From Ruminococcus sp. (GTDB lineage: Bacteria > Bacillota > Clostridia > Oscillospirales > Ruminococcaceae): 33,076 bases of DNA. Within the stretch, counting starts at the first letter, position 1. Each line of letters opens with the position of its first letter. The notes below the pieces were generated by a model that made no database searches, was not told the origin of the DNA, and saw only the letters and a program-made list of their open reading frames with translations. This document shows, piece by piece, positions 7,956 through 14,663 of this stretch. Both the position numbers and the translations under genes were made by a program. The DNA lies in assembly GCA_020860605.1 (NCBI GenBank), contig JAJBTZ010000056.1, forward strand, positions 1 to 33,076, given 5' to 3'.

Positions 7956-8855
7956 TCATTTCTTCTCCACCAACACCTTCATCCCCCTACTCCTAACCTC
8001 CACCGTCGTCTCCTTAAACTCCCCACCTTTCTCCCCATCAACTGTCCATGCGATAGGAGTCCGACACTTGAACGTGATTTTCGATGTCTTGAACCCGTCC
8101 ATGTACTCGTTGTCGAAGTCGAGCTTCATGACGGAAGAGATGATTTTGTTGAGCTCGGCGGTGTTTTTCGGGTTTTTGATGAGGAGGACCTCGAACTTTC
8201 CGTCATCGAGACGGATGTCGTCGACGCCTCGAATCTTCATCCCACCGACATGAACAGTGTTCAGGATAAGCCCAAGGATATAGTCGCCCTTGCCGCTTCT
8301 TTCCTCCGACTCGAAGCTCAGTTCATATGAGGTCATTGCGGGGAGGGAAGCCAGCCCTTCGAGGATGTAAGCGCTGAACCCAAGCTGATTCTTGGCGTTC
8401 TGAGGAGTGCTGTAGGAGACCTCCGCAAGCGTCCCGAAGGCTGCAACATAGGTGAAATACCTGCCGTTCAGGTTTCCGACATCGCAGACAAACGGCACCC
8501 CATCGATGGCTGTTTTCGCAGCCTCAATCGTCCTCGTCGGAATCCCGACAGACTTCGAGAAATCGTTCGTCGAACCGCAGGGGATGTAGCCGAAGCTGCC
8601 CTGATAATCGGCAGAAATGAACCCGTTGACGGCCTCGTTCAAGGTCCCGTCGCCACCGGCGATAACAATCCTGTCGTAGTCCTCATGGCAGCACCCTTGG
8701 ACTGTCTCGATGCAGTCGAGCCTCCTCTGGGTCGGGTGAACGGTGACGGTGTAACCGCCTTTAGTGAAAGTGTCCACAATATCGGACAGCTTCTTCGCGA
8801 TGGTTTTCGTCCCGGAATTGGGGTTATAGATGAGCAGCAGCTTTTTAGAATTCAT
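7956..8855 (-). CDS. Diacylglycerol kinase family lipid kinase (YegS/BmrU-like)
   Basis: A 299-aa lipid kinase with the diacylglycerol-kinase catalytic fold, which phosphorylates diacylglycerol or related lipids at the inner membrane face. Signatures are LLLIYNPNSG at the N-terminus, IVIAGGDGTLNEAVNG (nucleotide-binding GGDGT) and YIPCGSTNDFSKS. The ATG at 8855 has GGAGG 7 nt upstream; the frame starts seven codons earlier without a ribosome site. It is the last gene of a maf - small ORF - lipid kinase operon, with 48 nt between this start and the preceding stop. Whether it is the DgkB-type enzyme for recycling diacylglycerol or acts on another lipid cannot be told. Confidence 0.9.
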   Translation of the reverse strand: MNSKKLLLIYNPNSGTKTIAKKLSDIVDTFTKGGYTVTVHPTQRRLDCIETVQGCCHEDYDRIVIAGGDGTLNEAVNGFISADYQGSFGYIPCGSTNDFSKSVGIPTRTIEAAKTAIDGVPFVCDVGNLNGRYFTYVAAFGTLAEVSYSTPQNAKNQLGFSAYILEGLASLPAMTSYELSFESEERSGKGDYILGLILNTVHVGGMKIRGVDDIRLDDGKFEVLLIKNPKNTAELNKIISSVMKLDFDNEYMDGFKTSKITFKCRTPIAWTVDGEKGGEFKETTVEVRSRGMKVLVEKK

Positions 8856-8903
8856 GAAATCGCCTCCATTTCTCACAGACTGAGAATTCTCATTTCCAAA
8901 GAT

Positions 8904-9218
8904 TTATTTTCTGTAGTAGGAATAATGCGCCGTGACAAACCGCTTCTCGCCAGTGTTGTCGTCAATTCCAACGATTTCCACGCCATTCCCGCTGAGCAGT
9001 TCACCCATGGTCGCATCCTTGATCCTGCACCTGAAGACCTCGTGAGCCTCACACATGACGACGATAACGTCCGGCAGGATGATGATTCCGCCATCTTTTC
9101 CGAGGACTTTCTCCTGCCCGTCAATCCTCTCGACAGCGTACTGGATCGACTTGCCGTTGAACTTGGCCAGGTCCTTCTGGGAGAGCGCGTACTTGTCCTT
9201 CTTCTTGAAAAGTCCCAT
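8904..9218 (-). CDS. Small conserved-looking protein between maf and the lipid kinase
   Basis: A 104-aa soluble protein that I do not recognise. It begins MGLFKKKDKYALSQKD, contains a hydrophobic beta-rich centre (GGIIILPDVIVVMCEAHEVFRC) and ends AHYSYYRK. The ATG has AGGAGG 7 nt upstream and starts 3 nt after the maf stop, so the two are translated together. No signal peptide, membrane segment or catalytic motif is visible. Its place in the operon is the only functional hint. Confidence 0.75.
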   Translation of the reverse strand: MGLFKKKDKYALSQKDLAKFNGKSIQYAVERIDGQEKVLGKDGGIIILPDVIVVMCEAHEVFRCRIKDATMGELLSGNGVEIVGIDDNTGEKRFVTAHYSYYRK

Positions 9219-9221
9219 CTC

Positions 9222-9797
9222 TCAGCCTCCTGCCAGCATGATGAGCTTGTCAATCTCCCGCTTCAATTTCGCAATCGGCAGCCCCATCACGTTGTAATAG
9301 TCGCCCTTGATCCCCTTGATAAAGAGCGCTCCGCCATCCTGAACGCCATAGGAGCCAGCCTTGTCAAAAGGCTTGAACTCGGTTATGTAATTCCTGATTT
9401 CCGAATCTGAAAGGGGATAGAATTCGACATCCGTCTCCTGTGAGAACGAGAGCGTCTTGCCTTTGTAGCAGATGCAGACGCCACTGACCACCGCGTGGGT
9501 TCTTCCCGAAAGCGTCCCCAGCAAGTCGTAGGCGTTCTTTTCATCCTTAGGCTTCCCAAAGATGACGCCGTCGAGGATCACAACCGTGTCGCACCCGACG
9601 ACCATCTCGTCAGGATGACTCTTCGCGACACTCAGCGCCTTCCTCACCGCCAGCATCTCCGGCACCGAATAGGGTTCAATCCCTTCAGGCAAAACCTCGT
9701 CACAATCGGGCGAAATCACCTCGAAATCCTTGGTGATATACCCAAAAAGCTCGTGCCTTCTAGGCGAACTCGACGCCAAAATATATTTCATGTCCAT
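9222..9797 (-). CDS. maf: Maf family nucleotide pyrophosphatase
   Basis: A 191-aa Maf/HAM1-fold enzyme that hydrolyses dTTP, UTP or modified nucleotides to monophosphates and is linked to septum control. It begins YILASSSPRRHELF, the family's phosphate-binding start. It also has EVISPDCDE, VVGCDTVVILDG and GSYGVQDGGALFIKGIKGDYYNVMGLP, the usual conserved blocks. I chose the ATG giving MDMKYI because GGAGG lies 7 nt upstream; the 14 codons upstream of it overlap the ribosome site. It heads the operon with the 104-aa ORF and the lipid kinase, and a promoter is visible at 9828-9856. Confidence 0.93.
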   Translation of the reverse strand: MDMKYILASSSPRRHELFGYITKDFEVISPDCDEVLPEGIEPYSVPEMLAVRKALSVAKSHPDEMVVGCDTVVILDGVIFGKPKDEKNAYDLLGTLSGRTHAVVSGVCICYKGKTLSFSQETDVEFYPLSDSEIRNYITEFKPFDKAGSYGVQDGGALFIKGIKGDYYNVMGLPIAKLKREIDKLIMLAGG

Positions 9798-9827
9798 ACC
9801 GAGACCTCCAATTTTCAATCTAAGACT

Positions 9828-9856
9828 ATTGTAGCACAAAAATTGGTGAAAATCAA
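9828..9856 (-). promoter_or_regulatory. Predicted promoter of the maf operon
   Basis: Minus strand: TTGATT (9856-9851), 17-nt spacer, TACAAT (9833-9828), about 30 nt before the maf start. Its -35 box lies one base from the -35 box of the divergent promoter at 9858. Confidence 0.65.
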
Positions 9857-9857
9857 C

Positions 9858-9887
9858 TTGACAGAACCAACTATTCTAATGTACAAT
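9858..9887 (+). promoter_or_regulatory. Predicted promoter of the metal-exporter operon
   Basis: TTGACA (9858-9863), 18-nt spacer, TACAAT (9882-9887). The transcript would start near 9894 and carry the dispersed repeat at 9904-9948 as its leader. Confidence 0.75.
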
Positions 9888-9903
9888 AGTATGGTGTAAT
9901 TAA

Positions 9904-9948
9904 GGCTCCCCTTATTAAGGGGAGCTGTCGCCGAAGGCGACTGAGAGG
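9904..9948 (+). repeat. Dispersed hairpin repeat, copy 3
   Basis: Hairpin GCTCCCCTT-att-AAGGGGAGC (9905-9925, 9 bp), hairpin GTCGCC-gaa-GGCGAC (9927-9941), then TGAGAGG (9942-9948). It fills almost the whole predicted 5' leader of the exporter gene, 14 nt before its ATG. Confidence 0.85.
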
Positions 9949-9962
9949 TTCCGGGGGTTTGT

Positions 9963-10814
9963 ATGGATTTAATCATAGACGTATTTCTTGACGCGCTCGT
10001 AGACACGGCGAAAATGCTGCCGTTCTTATTCGGAGCGTACTTACTAATAGAGTTTTTGGAGCACAAGGCGAGCGACAAGCTGGCGAATTCGCTTCGGAAA
10101 ATGGGCCCATTCGGGCCAATTGGAGGAGCAGTCATCGGCTGCGTCCCTCAGTGCGGTTTCTCGGTTGCTGTGACGAATCTCTTCTCAGGAAGACTCGTCA
10201 GCCTCGGAACCCTTATGGCCGTCTACATCGCGACGAGCGACGAGGCGATCCCGATTCTCCTTTCAGGAGGAAACGCCTCCGATGTCGGCAAGCTGATTTT
10301 AGCGAAGCTCATAATCGCCATTCTCGCAGGCCTTCTGATAGACACAATCCTCAGGTTCTTCCACCGCAAAGGCAACGAGGAGGAAGAGCCCTTCAGCGAC
10401 CTCTGCGAGGGCTGTGGCTGCGAGGAGCACGGAGTGGTCTACTCCGCCCTGAAGCACACTGTCCAGATTTTCATATTCCTGTTCATAACGTCGCTTGTCC
10501 TGGGCTTCGCAATGGAGCTCTTGGGCGAGGACAGGCTCGGCAGCATCCTCATGACCGACAGCATTTTCCAGCCGTTCTTAGCAGCTCTCATCGGCCTCAT
10601 CCCGAACTGTGCTGCATCGGTGCTGCTGACGAATCTCTACGCTGCTGGAAGCCTCTCTTTCGGCTCAGTAGTGGCGGGACTCTCGACCGGCGCTGGCCTC
10701 GGAATCGTGGTTCTCTTCAGGACCAACAAGCGCCTTAAGGAAAACATCGCAATCCTTCTGCTTCTGTACCTCATCGGGTCACTCAGCGGATTGATAATAA
10801 ATCTTGTAATGTAA
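9963..10814 (+). CDS. Putative heavy-metal/arsenic exporter, ArsP_2-type (10TM) permease
   Basis: A 283-aa membrane protein matching the 'putative 10TM heavy-metal exporter' (ArsP_2) family, often annotated as arsenic efflux or manganese transporter. Two homologous halves are visible: GCVPQCGFSVAVTNL (59-73) and GLIPNCAASVLLTNL in the second half, each putting a Pro-X-Cys in a membrane segment. A cytoplasmic or periplasmic loop holds CEGCGCEEH (148-156), a likely metal site. The substrate is not known from sequence. The Shine-Dalgarno is poor (GGGGGT), and the repeat's GAGAGG lies nearby, so translation start may depend on leader structure. The FakA-like small gene follows after 16 nt. Confidence 0.82.
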   Translation: MDLIIDVFLDALVDTAKMLPFLFGAYLLIEFLEHKASDKLANSLRKMGPFGPIGGAVIGCVPQCGFSVAVTNLFSGRLVSLGTLMAVYIATSDEAIPILLSGGNASDVGKLILAKLIIAILAGLLIDTILRFFHRKGNEEEEPFSDLCEGCGCEEHGVVYSALKHTVQIFIFLFITSLVLGFAMELLGEDRLGSILMTDSIFQPFLAALIGLIPNCAASVLLTNLYAAGSLSFGSVVAGLSTGAGLGIVVLFRTNKRLKENIAILLLLYLIGSLSGLIINLVM

Positions 10815-10830
10815 TATAGGAGGTTCAAAA

Positions 10831-11106
10831 ATGGACGAACAGCTTAACAGTGAAGAGATAGAATCCAGGTATGACACCCAGCTTCTCATCGACGGCGAGA
10901 ACCTTGACGAGGACGAAATCGACGATTACTTCGTCGAGAATTTCAAGGGCGACTGCCTCTTGGCATATGGCGACGAGGAGACCATCAAGATCCACTACCA
11001 CACAAACGAGCCCTGGAAGGTTCTTGAGTACTGCTCAACCTTAGGCGAAATCTACGACATAGTCGTCGAGGACATGGTCCGTCAGGCAAAGGGCTTAAAA
11101 GGCTGA
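10831..11106 (+). CDS. Small protein resembling the C-terminal part of FakA/YloV-type (DAK2) proteins
   Basis: A 91-aa protein. YDTQLLIDGE...DCLLAYGDEETIKIHYHTNEPWKVLEY...GEIYDIVVEDM resembles the segment of DAK2/FakA-family fatty-acid-kinase subunits usually reading GDSLVVVGD...KVHVHTNDPGKVLE...GEL..I.I.NM. No DAK2 nucleotide-binding domain precedes it, so it is a free-standing module rather than a kinase. TAGGAGG lies before the ATG. It shares an operon with the metal exporter and ends at the terminator at 11114. Its role might be to bind an acyl-phosphate or partner protein; that is inference. There is no sign that it is a broken gene: it has its own start, ribosome site and an intact frame. 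Confidence 0.75.
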   Translation: MDEQLNSEEIESRYDTQLLIDGENLDEDEIDDYFVENFKGDCLLAYGDEETIKIHYHTNEPWKVLEYCSTLGEIYDIVVEDMVRQAKGLKG

Positions 11107-11113
11107 TAAAACC

Positions 11114-11148
11114 AAAGCGCAGCACCCGTCAAGGAGTACTGCGCTTTT
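11114..11148. terminator. Bidirectional terminator between the exporter operon and the M23 gene
   Basis: Arms AAAGCGCAG and CTGCGCTTT with a 16-nt loop, T tract on the plus side and TTTGGTTTT on the minus side. It serves two convergent genes. Confidence 0.8.
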
Positions 11149-11158
11149 GCAAATCCTG

Positions 11159-11872
11159 TCATTTCACCGGCTCGATATAGGAAATCGGGTCGATCCAGGT
11201 TCCCTCATACTTGAGGGCAAAGTGTAGATGCGACTCGAGGTCCGACTCGATATCCGCCGTGTTACCGACAGACCCTATAACCGTTCCCGATGCGACCTTA
11301 TCGCCAACGCTCACGGAAATATCGTCAGCAAGGCCGTAGTAATACCCGAAAACGGTGTCTCCGTGGTCGATCACCACACAGTTGCCCCAGAGCGTGTCGC
11401 TGTAGATTTCAGAGACTGTTCCAGAAGTCATCGATTTGACCGGCGTCCCCTCGGCAGCTGCGATGTCGATTCCGTCATGAGTCTTCCAGACGCTTCCAGT
11501 CATCTTGACGAGCTCGCCCCACGAGTATTCTGTGAGAATTTCACCCGACACCGGCAGCATCTTCGCCTCTTCATAGAAGAGCGTCTCAAGCTCCTCTGTG
11601 ATGTCCGAAGCGGTGACCTCTTCGACGGTCTCCTCCTCAATCACAGCCTCTTCCTCAGATTTGGCGGCGTCGGTGACAACGCTGTCGACGGTCGCCGAAT
11701 CGAGCTCCGGCAGCCCCATAGTGTCGCTCGTGCCTGGAAGCAGCGTCTCGGTGAGCGACCCCACCGCAGCTCGATACCCCACAGCCGTGACCACGCCAAC
11801 CGCCAGTATCCCCACACAAAGGGCAATGTACACGCCACTTTTCTTAAGACTATTTTTGATTTTATTATCCAT
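11159..11872 (-). CDS. SpoIIQ-like M23-family membrane peptidase
   Basis: A 237-aa protein with one N-terminal membrane helix (about 13-35), an acidic linker (55-100) and an M23 LytM-type domain. The metal-site residues are present: His132 and Asp136 in THDGIDI, and HLH (215-217). The usual third active-site His (YxHL) is Gly here (YYYGL, 177-181), as in SpoIIQ-type proteins, where this position is also replaced. SWGELVKMTGSVWKTHDGID resembles SpoIIQ as well. SpoIIQ anchors the forespore-mother-cell channel in spore formers, so this gene suggests a sporulation heritage. No clear Shine-Dalgarno precedes the ATG; a dispersed repeat lies 80 nt upstream. Confidence 0.8.
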   Translation of the reverse strand: MDNKIKNSLKKSGVYIALCVGILAVGVVTAVGYRAAVGSLTETLLPGTSDTMGLPELDSATVDSVVTDAAKSEEEAVIEEETVEEVTASDITEELETLFYEEAKMLPVSGEILTEYSWGELVKMTGSVWKTHDGIDIAAAEGTPVKSMTSGTVSEIYSDTLWGNCVVIDHGDTVFGYYYGLADDISVSVGDKVASGTVIGSVGNTADIESDLESHLHFALKYEGTWIDPISYIEPVK

Positions 11873-11953
11873 ACTGCACTTCGCTTTCTGCCCAAAGGGC
11901 GTTCTTTAAAGCTAAGTATTAGCAGAAATTCTGGAAATATTCATGCAAGTGGT

Positions 11954-12031
11954 GTCGGCTTCGCCGACCGCCCCTTCGGGGCGCCCTCTCAGTCTGCCCT
12001 TCGGGCAGCCAGCTCTCCCAGAGGGAGAGCC
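11954..12031 (-). repeat. Dispersed hairpin repeat, copy 4 (inverted)
   Basis: Read on the minus strand: GCTCTCCC-tct-GGGAGAGC (12030-12012), CTGCCC-gaa-GGGCAG (12108-like core at 12008-11994), TGAGAGGG, CGCCCC-gaa-GGGGCG (11983-11969) and GTCGGC-gaa-GCCGAC (11968-11954). It points toward the M23 gene, so it lies 5' of that gene in sense orientation and back-to-back with copy 5. Together copies 4 and 5 fill most of the 303-nt gap between the M23 and Nudix genes; I saw no clear promoter between them. Confidence 0.85.
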
Positions 12032-12072
12032 GAGATTTCCGCTTGTCAAAGCCTTCTTTGAGGCAGCAACTT

Positions 12073-12155
12073 GGCTCCCCCTCTGGGGGAGCTGTCAGCC
12101 GAAGGCTGACTGAGAGGGCGCGCGACCGAAAGGAGCGCGGTCGCCGTCAGGCGAC
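12073..12155 (+). repeat. Dispersed hairpin repeat, copy 5
   Basis: GCTCCCCC-tct-GGGGGAGC (12074-12092), GTCAGCC-gaa-GGCTGAC (12094-12110), TGAGAGGG, then GCGACC...GGTCGC (12122-12144) overlapping GTCGCC-gtca-GGCGAC (12140-12155). The last two stems compete with each other. It lies directly upstream of the Nudix gene's ribosome site. Confidence 0.85.
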
Positions 12156-12175
12156 AAATTGAAAGGAGCCTCATA

Positions 12176-12643
12176 ATGGACAACTCAACCCTATGTTACA
12201 TAGAAAAAGACGACTGCTATCTCATGATGCACCGCGTCAAGAAGCATAACGACATGAACCACGACAAGTGGATCGGCATCGGAGGCCATTTCGAATTCGG
12301 CGAGTCGCCCTATGACTGCGTCAGACGCGAAGCCTTCGAGGAGACAGGCGTCACCCTCCTGAACCCCCGCTACCGCGGCATCGTAACCTTCGTCTCCGAC
12401 GACACCTACGACGAGCAAATGCACCTCTTCACCTGCACCGCCTACGAGGGCGAGCTAACCCTCGATTGCAACGAAGGCGACCTCGAATGGGTTAAGAAGT
12501 CGGAAATAAAAAACCTCCCCATCTGGGAAGGCGATAAGATATTCCTGGACCTCCTCGATAGAGAAGAGCCATTCTTCTCCCTGAAGCTTGTGTATGAGGG
12601 AGATGAACTCAAAGAAGTGGTTCTGAACGGAAAGCGTATTTGA
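12176..12643 (+). CDS. Nudix hydrolase, MutT/8-oxo-dGTP-diphosphatase-like
   Basis: A 155-aa Nudix hydrolase. The Nudix box GHFEFGE-SPYDCVR-REAFEETGV (about 38-60) fits the consensus GX5EX7REUXEEXGU exactly, with the metal-binding REAFEE. Length and the N-terminal TLCYIEKDDCYLMMHR are like the 8-oxo-dGTP diphosphatases of Firmicutes, which remove oxidised nucleotides, but substrate range cannot be read from the motif. AAAGGAG precedes the ATG by 7 nt. The gene stands alone between dispersed repeat copy 5 and its own terminator at 12662. Confidence 0.92.
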   Translation: MDNSTLCYIEKDDCYLMMHRVKKHNDMNHDKWIGIGGHFEFGESPYDCVRREAFEETGVTLLNPRYRGIVTFVSDDTYDEQMHLFTCTAYEGELTLDCNEGDLEWVKKSEIKNLPIWEGDKIFLDLLDREEPFFSLKLVYEGDELKEVVLNGKRI

Positions 12644-12661
12644 AGATTGAAAGGATGATTT

Positions 12662-12691
12662 AAAAGTCGATGCCTCACCGCATCGGCTTTT
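12662..12691 (+). terminator. Terminator of the Nudix gene
   Basis: AAAAGTCGATGC and GCATCGGCTTTT pair (one wobble) around a 6-nt loop, followed by TTTTATTTT. Confidence 0.85.
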
Positions 12692-12763
12692 ATTTTGTGC
12701 ATTTTCAACAATTTTTGCTTTGTTAGACGTTCTGTTTTGTGCTTGCGGGGGGTAACGGTGTGT

Positions 12764-12769
12764 TATAAT
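12764..12769 (+). promoter_or_regulatory. Likely -10 box upstream of the lipoprotein gene
   Basis: TATAAT preceded by a G-rich stretch; possible -35 boxes TGCTTG (18-nt spacer) or TTGCGG (15 nt) are poor, so an activator may be needed. Just downstream lies the dyad GAAATTT-gtattt-AAATTTC (12776-12795), which could be an operator. Confidence 0.5.
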
Positions 12770-12823
12770 GTAGGTGAAATTTGTATTTAAATTTCATCTT
12801 ATTTAGTACATACTGGAAGGAGG

Positions 12824-12850
12824 GCACGGTTTAATGGTTATAAATCGTGC
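12824..12850 (+). promoter_or_regulatory. Hairpin presenting a leader-ORF start codon
   Basis: A 10-bp stem (12824-12833 with 12841-12850, one G.U pair) closes a 7-nt loop, ATGGTTA, whose first three bases are the start of a leader ORF. The strong ribosome site GGAAGGAGG lies directly before the stem. The arrangement can gate translation start. Confidence 0.6.
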
Positions 12851-12863
12851 AAAAGTGATATGA
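12834..12863 (+). CDS. Nine-codon leader ORF overlapping the lipoprotein start
   Basis: ATG at 12834 encodes MVINRAKVI and ends in TGA at 12861-12863, which overlaps the lipoprotein ATG as ATGA. The strong Shine-Dalgarno of the locus (GGAAGGAGG, 12815-12823) serves this ORF; the lipoprotein itself has only AAGTGA. The layout implies that ribosomes finishing the leader restart on the lipoprotein. I infer translational coupling. The peptide itself need not have a function. Confidence 0.55.
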   Translation: MVINRAKVI

Positions 12864-14260
12864 AATTTAGAAAGACTATTGCGGGTATTTTGTGTGTCAT
12901 TATTTTTGTTATGTCTACTGGCTGCTCTGGCGTGGCTGCCGACCCTGTTGAACAAGTAATCGATGCTATCAACAGCTCGGAATATTTGACGGCCAATGAG
13001 ATTTACTACGAGAGCATTTCTGGAAATCTCCAACTTGAGAATGAGGTGGAAAATCAGCTTTCCGAGATTATTTCCAATGCTATTGAAAGTTACAATAGTG
13101 GAGTAATGACCTACAACGAAGCGGAACTCATCCTCAACGTTATAGATCGTGCTGATATTTATAGCTATTCAGCACTATCCAACTCTTATGCTGAGTTAGA
13201 GAACTTGCAGACCTCAAAAAATTATTATGAAGAAGCAGTTGCACTTGAGGAAAGTGGCGAGTACTTAGATGCCTATGAGGCTTATGAGCAAGTATCATCT
13301 GATGACACCAACTATGAGTCAGCTCAGTCTAAAAGAGATGAAGTTCTTGAAACTCTTCTTGATAGCCTCATTACTGAGGCTGATGAGCTGGTCGCAAATG
13401 GCGAGTATGAAACCGCTCAGACTATTCTCCTCAGTTATTTGACCATCTATATTGGCAGTGATGAGTACTGGGCTGAGCTCGATTTCATTGACAACTCATG
13501 CATGGAAGCACTGATTGCTGATGCCGAGGCTCTCGTTGCAGAAAGAAACTACAGTGAAGCATATGATGTTCTTCTGAATGAGTACAGCTCATTTGACTTT
13601 GAGGGCGTAGACCTCTACGATGCCGAAGTAACCAAGGTCGCTTCCCTATGGGAAGCCGCAGTCATCGACGAAGCCGAAGAAGCCTTCGGTTCTGACAAGG
13701 ATTATGAAGCCGCTATCCTCGTTCTTCAGCGTTCTGGTCTTACTGGCGACAATATCGATGCTAAAATAGCGGAGTATCAGGAATATGTGCCTATTGCACT
13801 TACTTCTCTTGAGTATACTCAAAGGGGAAAACACATTAGAATTAAACCTAGTTCTTCATCGGACTATACTGATGTCGAAGGGAACGTATATGATGCGGCA
13901 GGAGTTATTTATCCGTGGACCAATACGTCATCTGGTGATAATTACATTGTATACTATCTGAATGCTGAGTATTCAAAGCTGACTGGAACTTTGTATCGAC
14001 CTTACTGTACATTACAATTCAGCGATGAATGGACGAGTAGTGTCGAGATATATGGTGATGGTGTTCTTCTTTATGAAACTAAGGCAGTAACAAGTAATAC
14101 TTATGAAACTTTAAATTTCGAAGTTGACATAACTGGCGTTAGAGAATTGAAAATTTGCATGTCTGGCACATTGGGAGTCTCCGTGGCTGATGGATTTGCT
14201 GTACTGACTACTACTTCTAATCCTTGTGTATGTGCAACAAATTTGATGATTAGCAAGTAG
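12860..14260 (+). CDS. Lipoprotein with tetratricopeptide-like helices and NPCBM-like C-terminus
   Basis: A 466-aa exported lipoprotein. MKFRKTIAGILCVIIFVMSTGC is a signal peptide with lipobox MSTGC (Cys22). Residues 30 to about 310 are acidic helical repeats like tetratricopeptides, for example SGEYLDAYEAYEQV and NGEYETAQTILLSY. The last 150 residues are beta-rich (GNVYDAAGVIYPW...VEIYGDGVLLYE...LNFEVDITGVRELKI) and resemble the NPCBM carbohydrate-binding module. A role in binding surface glycans is plausible but unproven. Codon use is more AT-rich than in the neighbours, hinting at acquisition. Its weak ribosome site and overlap with the leader ORF suggest coupled translation. The frame is intact and a terminator follows. 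Confidence 0.78.
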   Translation: MKFRKTIAGILCVIIFVMSTGCSGVAADPVEQVIDAINSSEYLTANEIYYESISGNLQLENEVENQLSEIISNAIESYNSGVMTYNEAELILNVIDRADIYSYSALSNSYAELENLQTSKNYYEEAVALEESGEYLDAYEAYEQVSSDDTNYESAQSKRDEVLETLLDSLITEADELVANGEYETAQTILLSYLTIYIGSDEYWAELDFIDNSCMEALIADAEALVAERNYSEAYDVLLNEYSSFDFEGVDLYDAEVTKVASLWEAAVIDEAEEAFGSDKDYEAAILVLQRSGLTGDNIDAKIAEYQEYVPIALTSLEYTQRGKHIRIKPSSSSDYTDVEGNVYDAAGVIYPWTNTSSGDNYIVYYLNAEYSKLTGTLYRPYCTLQFSDEWTSSVEIYGDGVLLYETKAVTSNTYETLNFEVDITGVRELKICMSGTLGVSVADGFAVLTTTSNPCVCATNLMISK

Positions 14261-14267
14261 TAAATAC

Positions 14268-14297
14268 AAAAACCGACGCTCATCACGTCGGCTTTTT
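14268..14297. terminator. Bidirectional terminator between the lipoprotein and MGMT genes
   Basis: CCGACG-ctcatca-CGTCGG (14273-14291), with CTTTTT on the plus side and TTTTTGT on the minus side. Confidence 0.85.
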
Positions 14298-14311
14298 GAG
14301 AGAAGAAAATT

Positions 14312-14359
14312 GGCTTCCCTACGCTTAGGGGAGCTGTCAGCCGAAGGCTGACTGAGAGG
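14312..14359 (+). repeat. Dispersed hairpin repeat, copy 6, overlapping the MGMT 3' end
   Basis: GCTTCCCT and AGGGGAGC pair (14313-14334, one wobble), then GTCAGCC-gaa-GGCTGAC (14336-14352), then TGAGAGG. The second hairpin is identical to that of copy 5. The MGMT gene, read on the other strand, runs into it: its last seven codons and its stop lie inside. Confidence 0.85.
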
Positions 14360-14660
14360 TTTCCCACCGACATTTCCCCATATCAACCCTGCCATCTGTC
14401 AAAAACTCCACCCCTTCACTCTCCAGCATCTCCCTCTGCCGACTCTCCCCACCAAACGCAAACGCTGGCGTGAGCGAGCCATCCTTCATGACGACCCTGT
14501 GGCAGGGGATAACCCCAGGTTCAGGGTTGCGGTGTAGGGCGTAGCCGACAACGCGGGACCACCTTGGATTACCAGAAATAGTCGCCACCTGACCATAGGT
14601 GGCGACTTTTCCTTTGGGAATAAGTTTAACAGTCTCGTAGATTATATCGAAGCTCGACAT
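14337..14660 (-). CDS. MGMT-family DNA alkyltransferase-like protein
   Basis: A 107-aa protein consisting only of the C-terminal domain of O6-alkylguanine-DNA alkyltransferases. KGKVATYGQVA is the helix-turn-helix DNA-binding part, and GVIPCHRVV holds the reactive Cys in PCHR. Because Cys is present it is not an ATL protein, which has Trp at this position. It should repair or recognise O6-alkylguanine; small Cys-containing relatives are often poorly characterised. It starts 3 nt after the GH31 stop as the last gene of the uronate operon. Its final seven residues (TSQSAFG) and stop come from dispersed repeat copy 6. Confidence 0.88.
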   Translation of the reverse strand: MSSFDIIYETVKLIPKGKVATYGQVATISGNPRWSRVVGYALHRNPEPGVIPCHRVVMKDGSLTPAFAFGGESRQREMLESEGVEFLTDGRVDMGKCRWETSQSAFG

Positions 14661-14663
14661 GGT

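Noticed and set aside
11873-12175. Insertion sequence between the M23 and Nudix genes
   Set aside because: The two inverted repeat copies could resemble terminal repeats, but no transposase lies between them and the same element occurs singly elsewhere.
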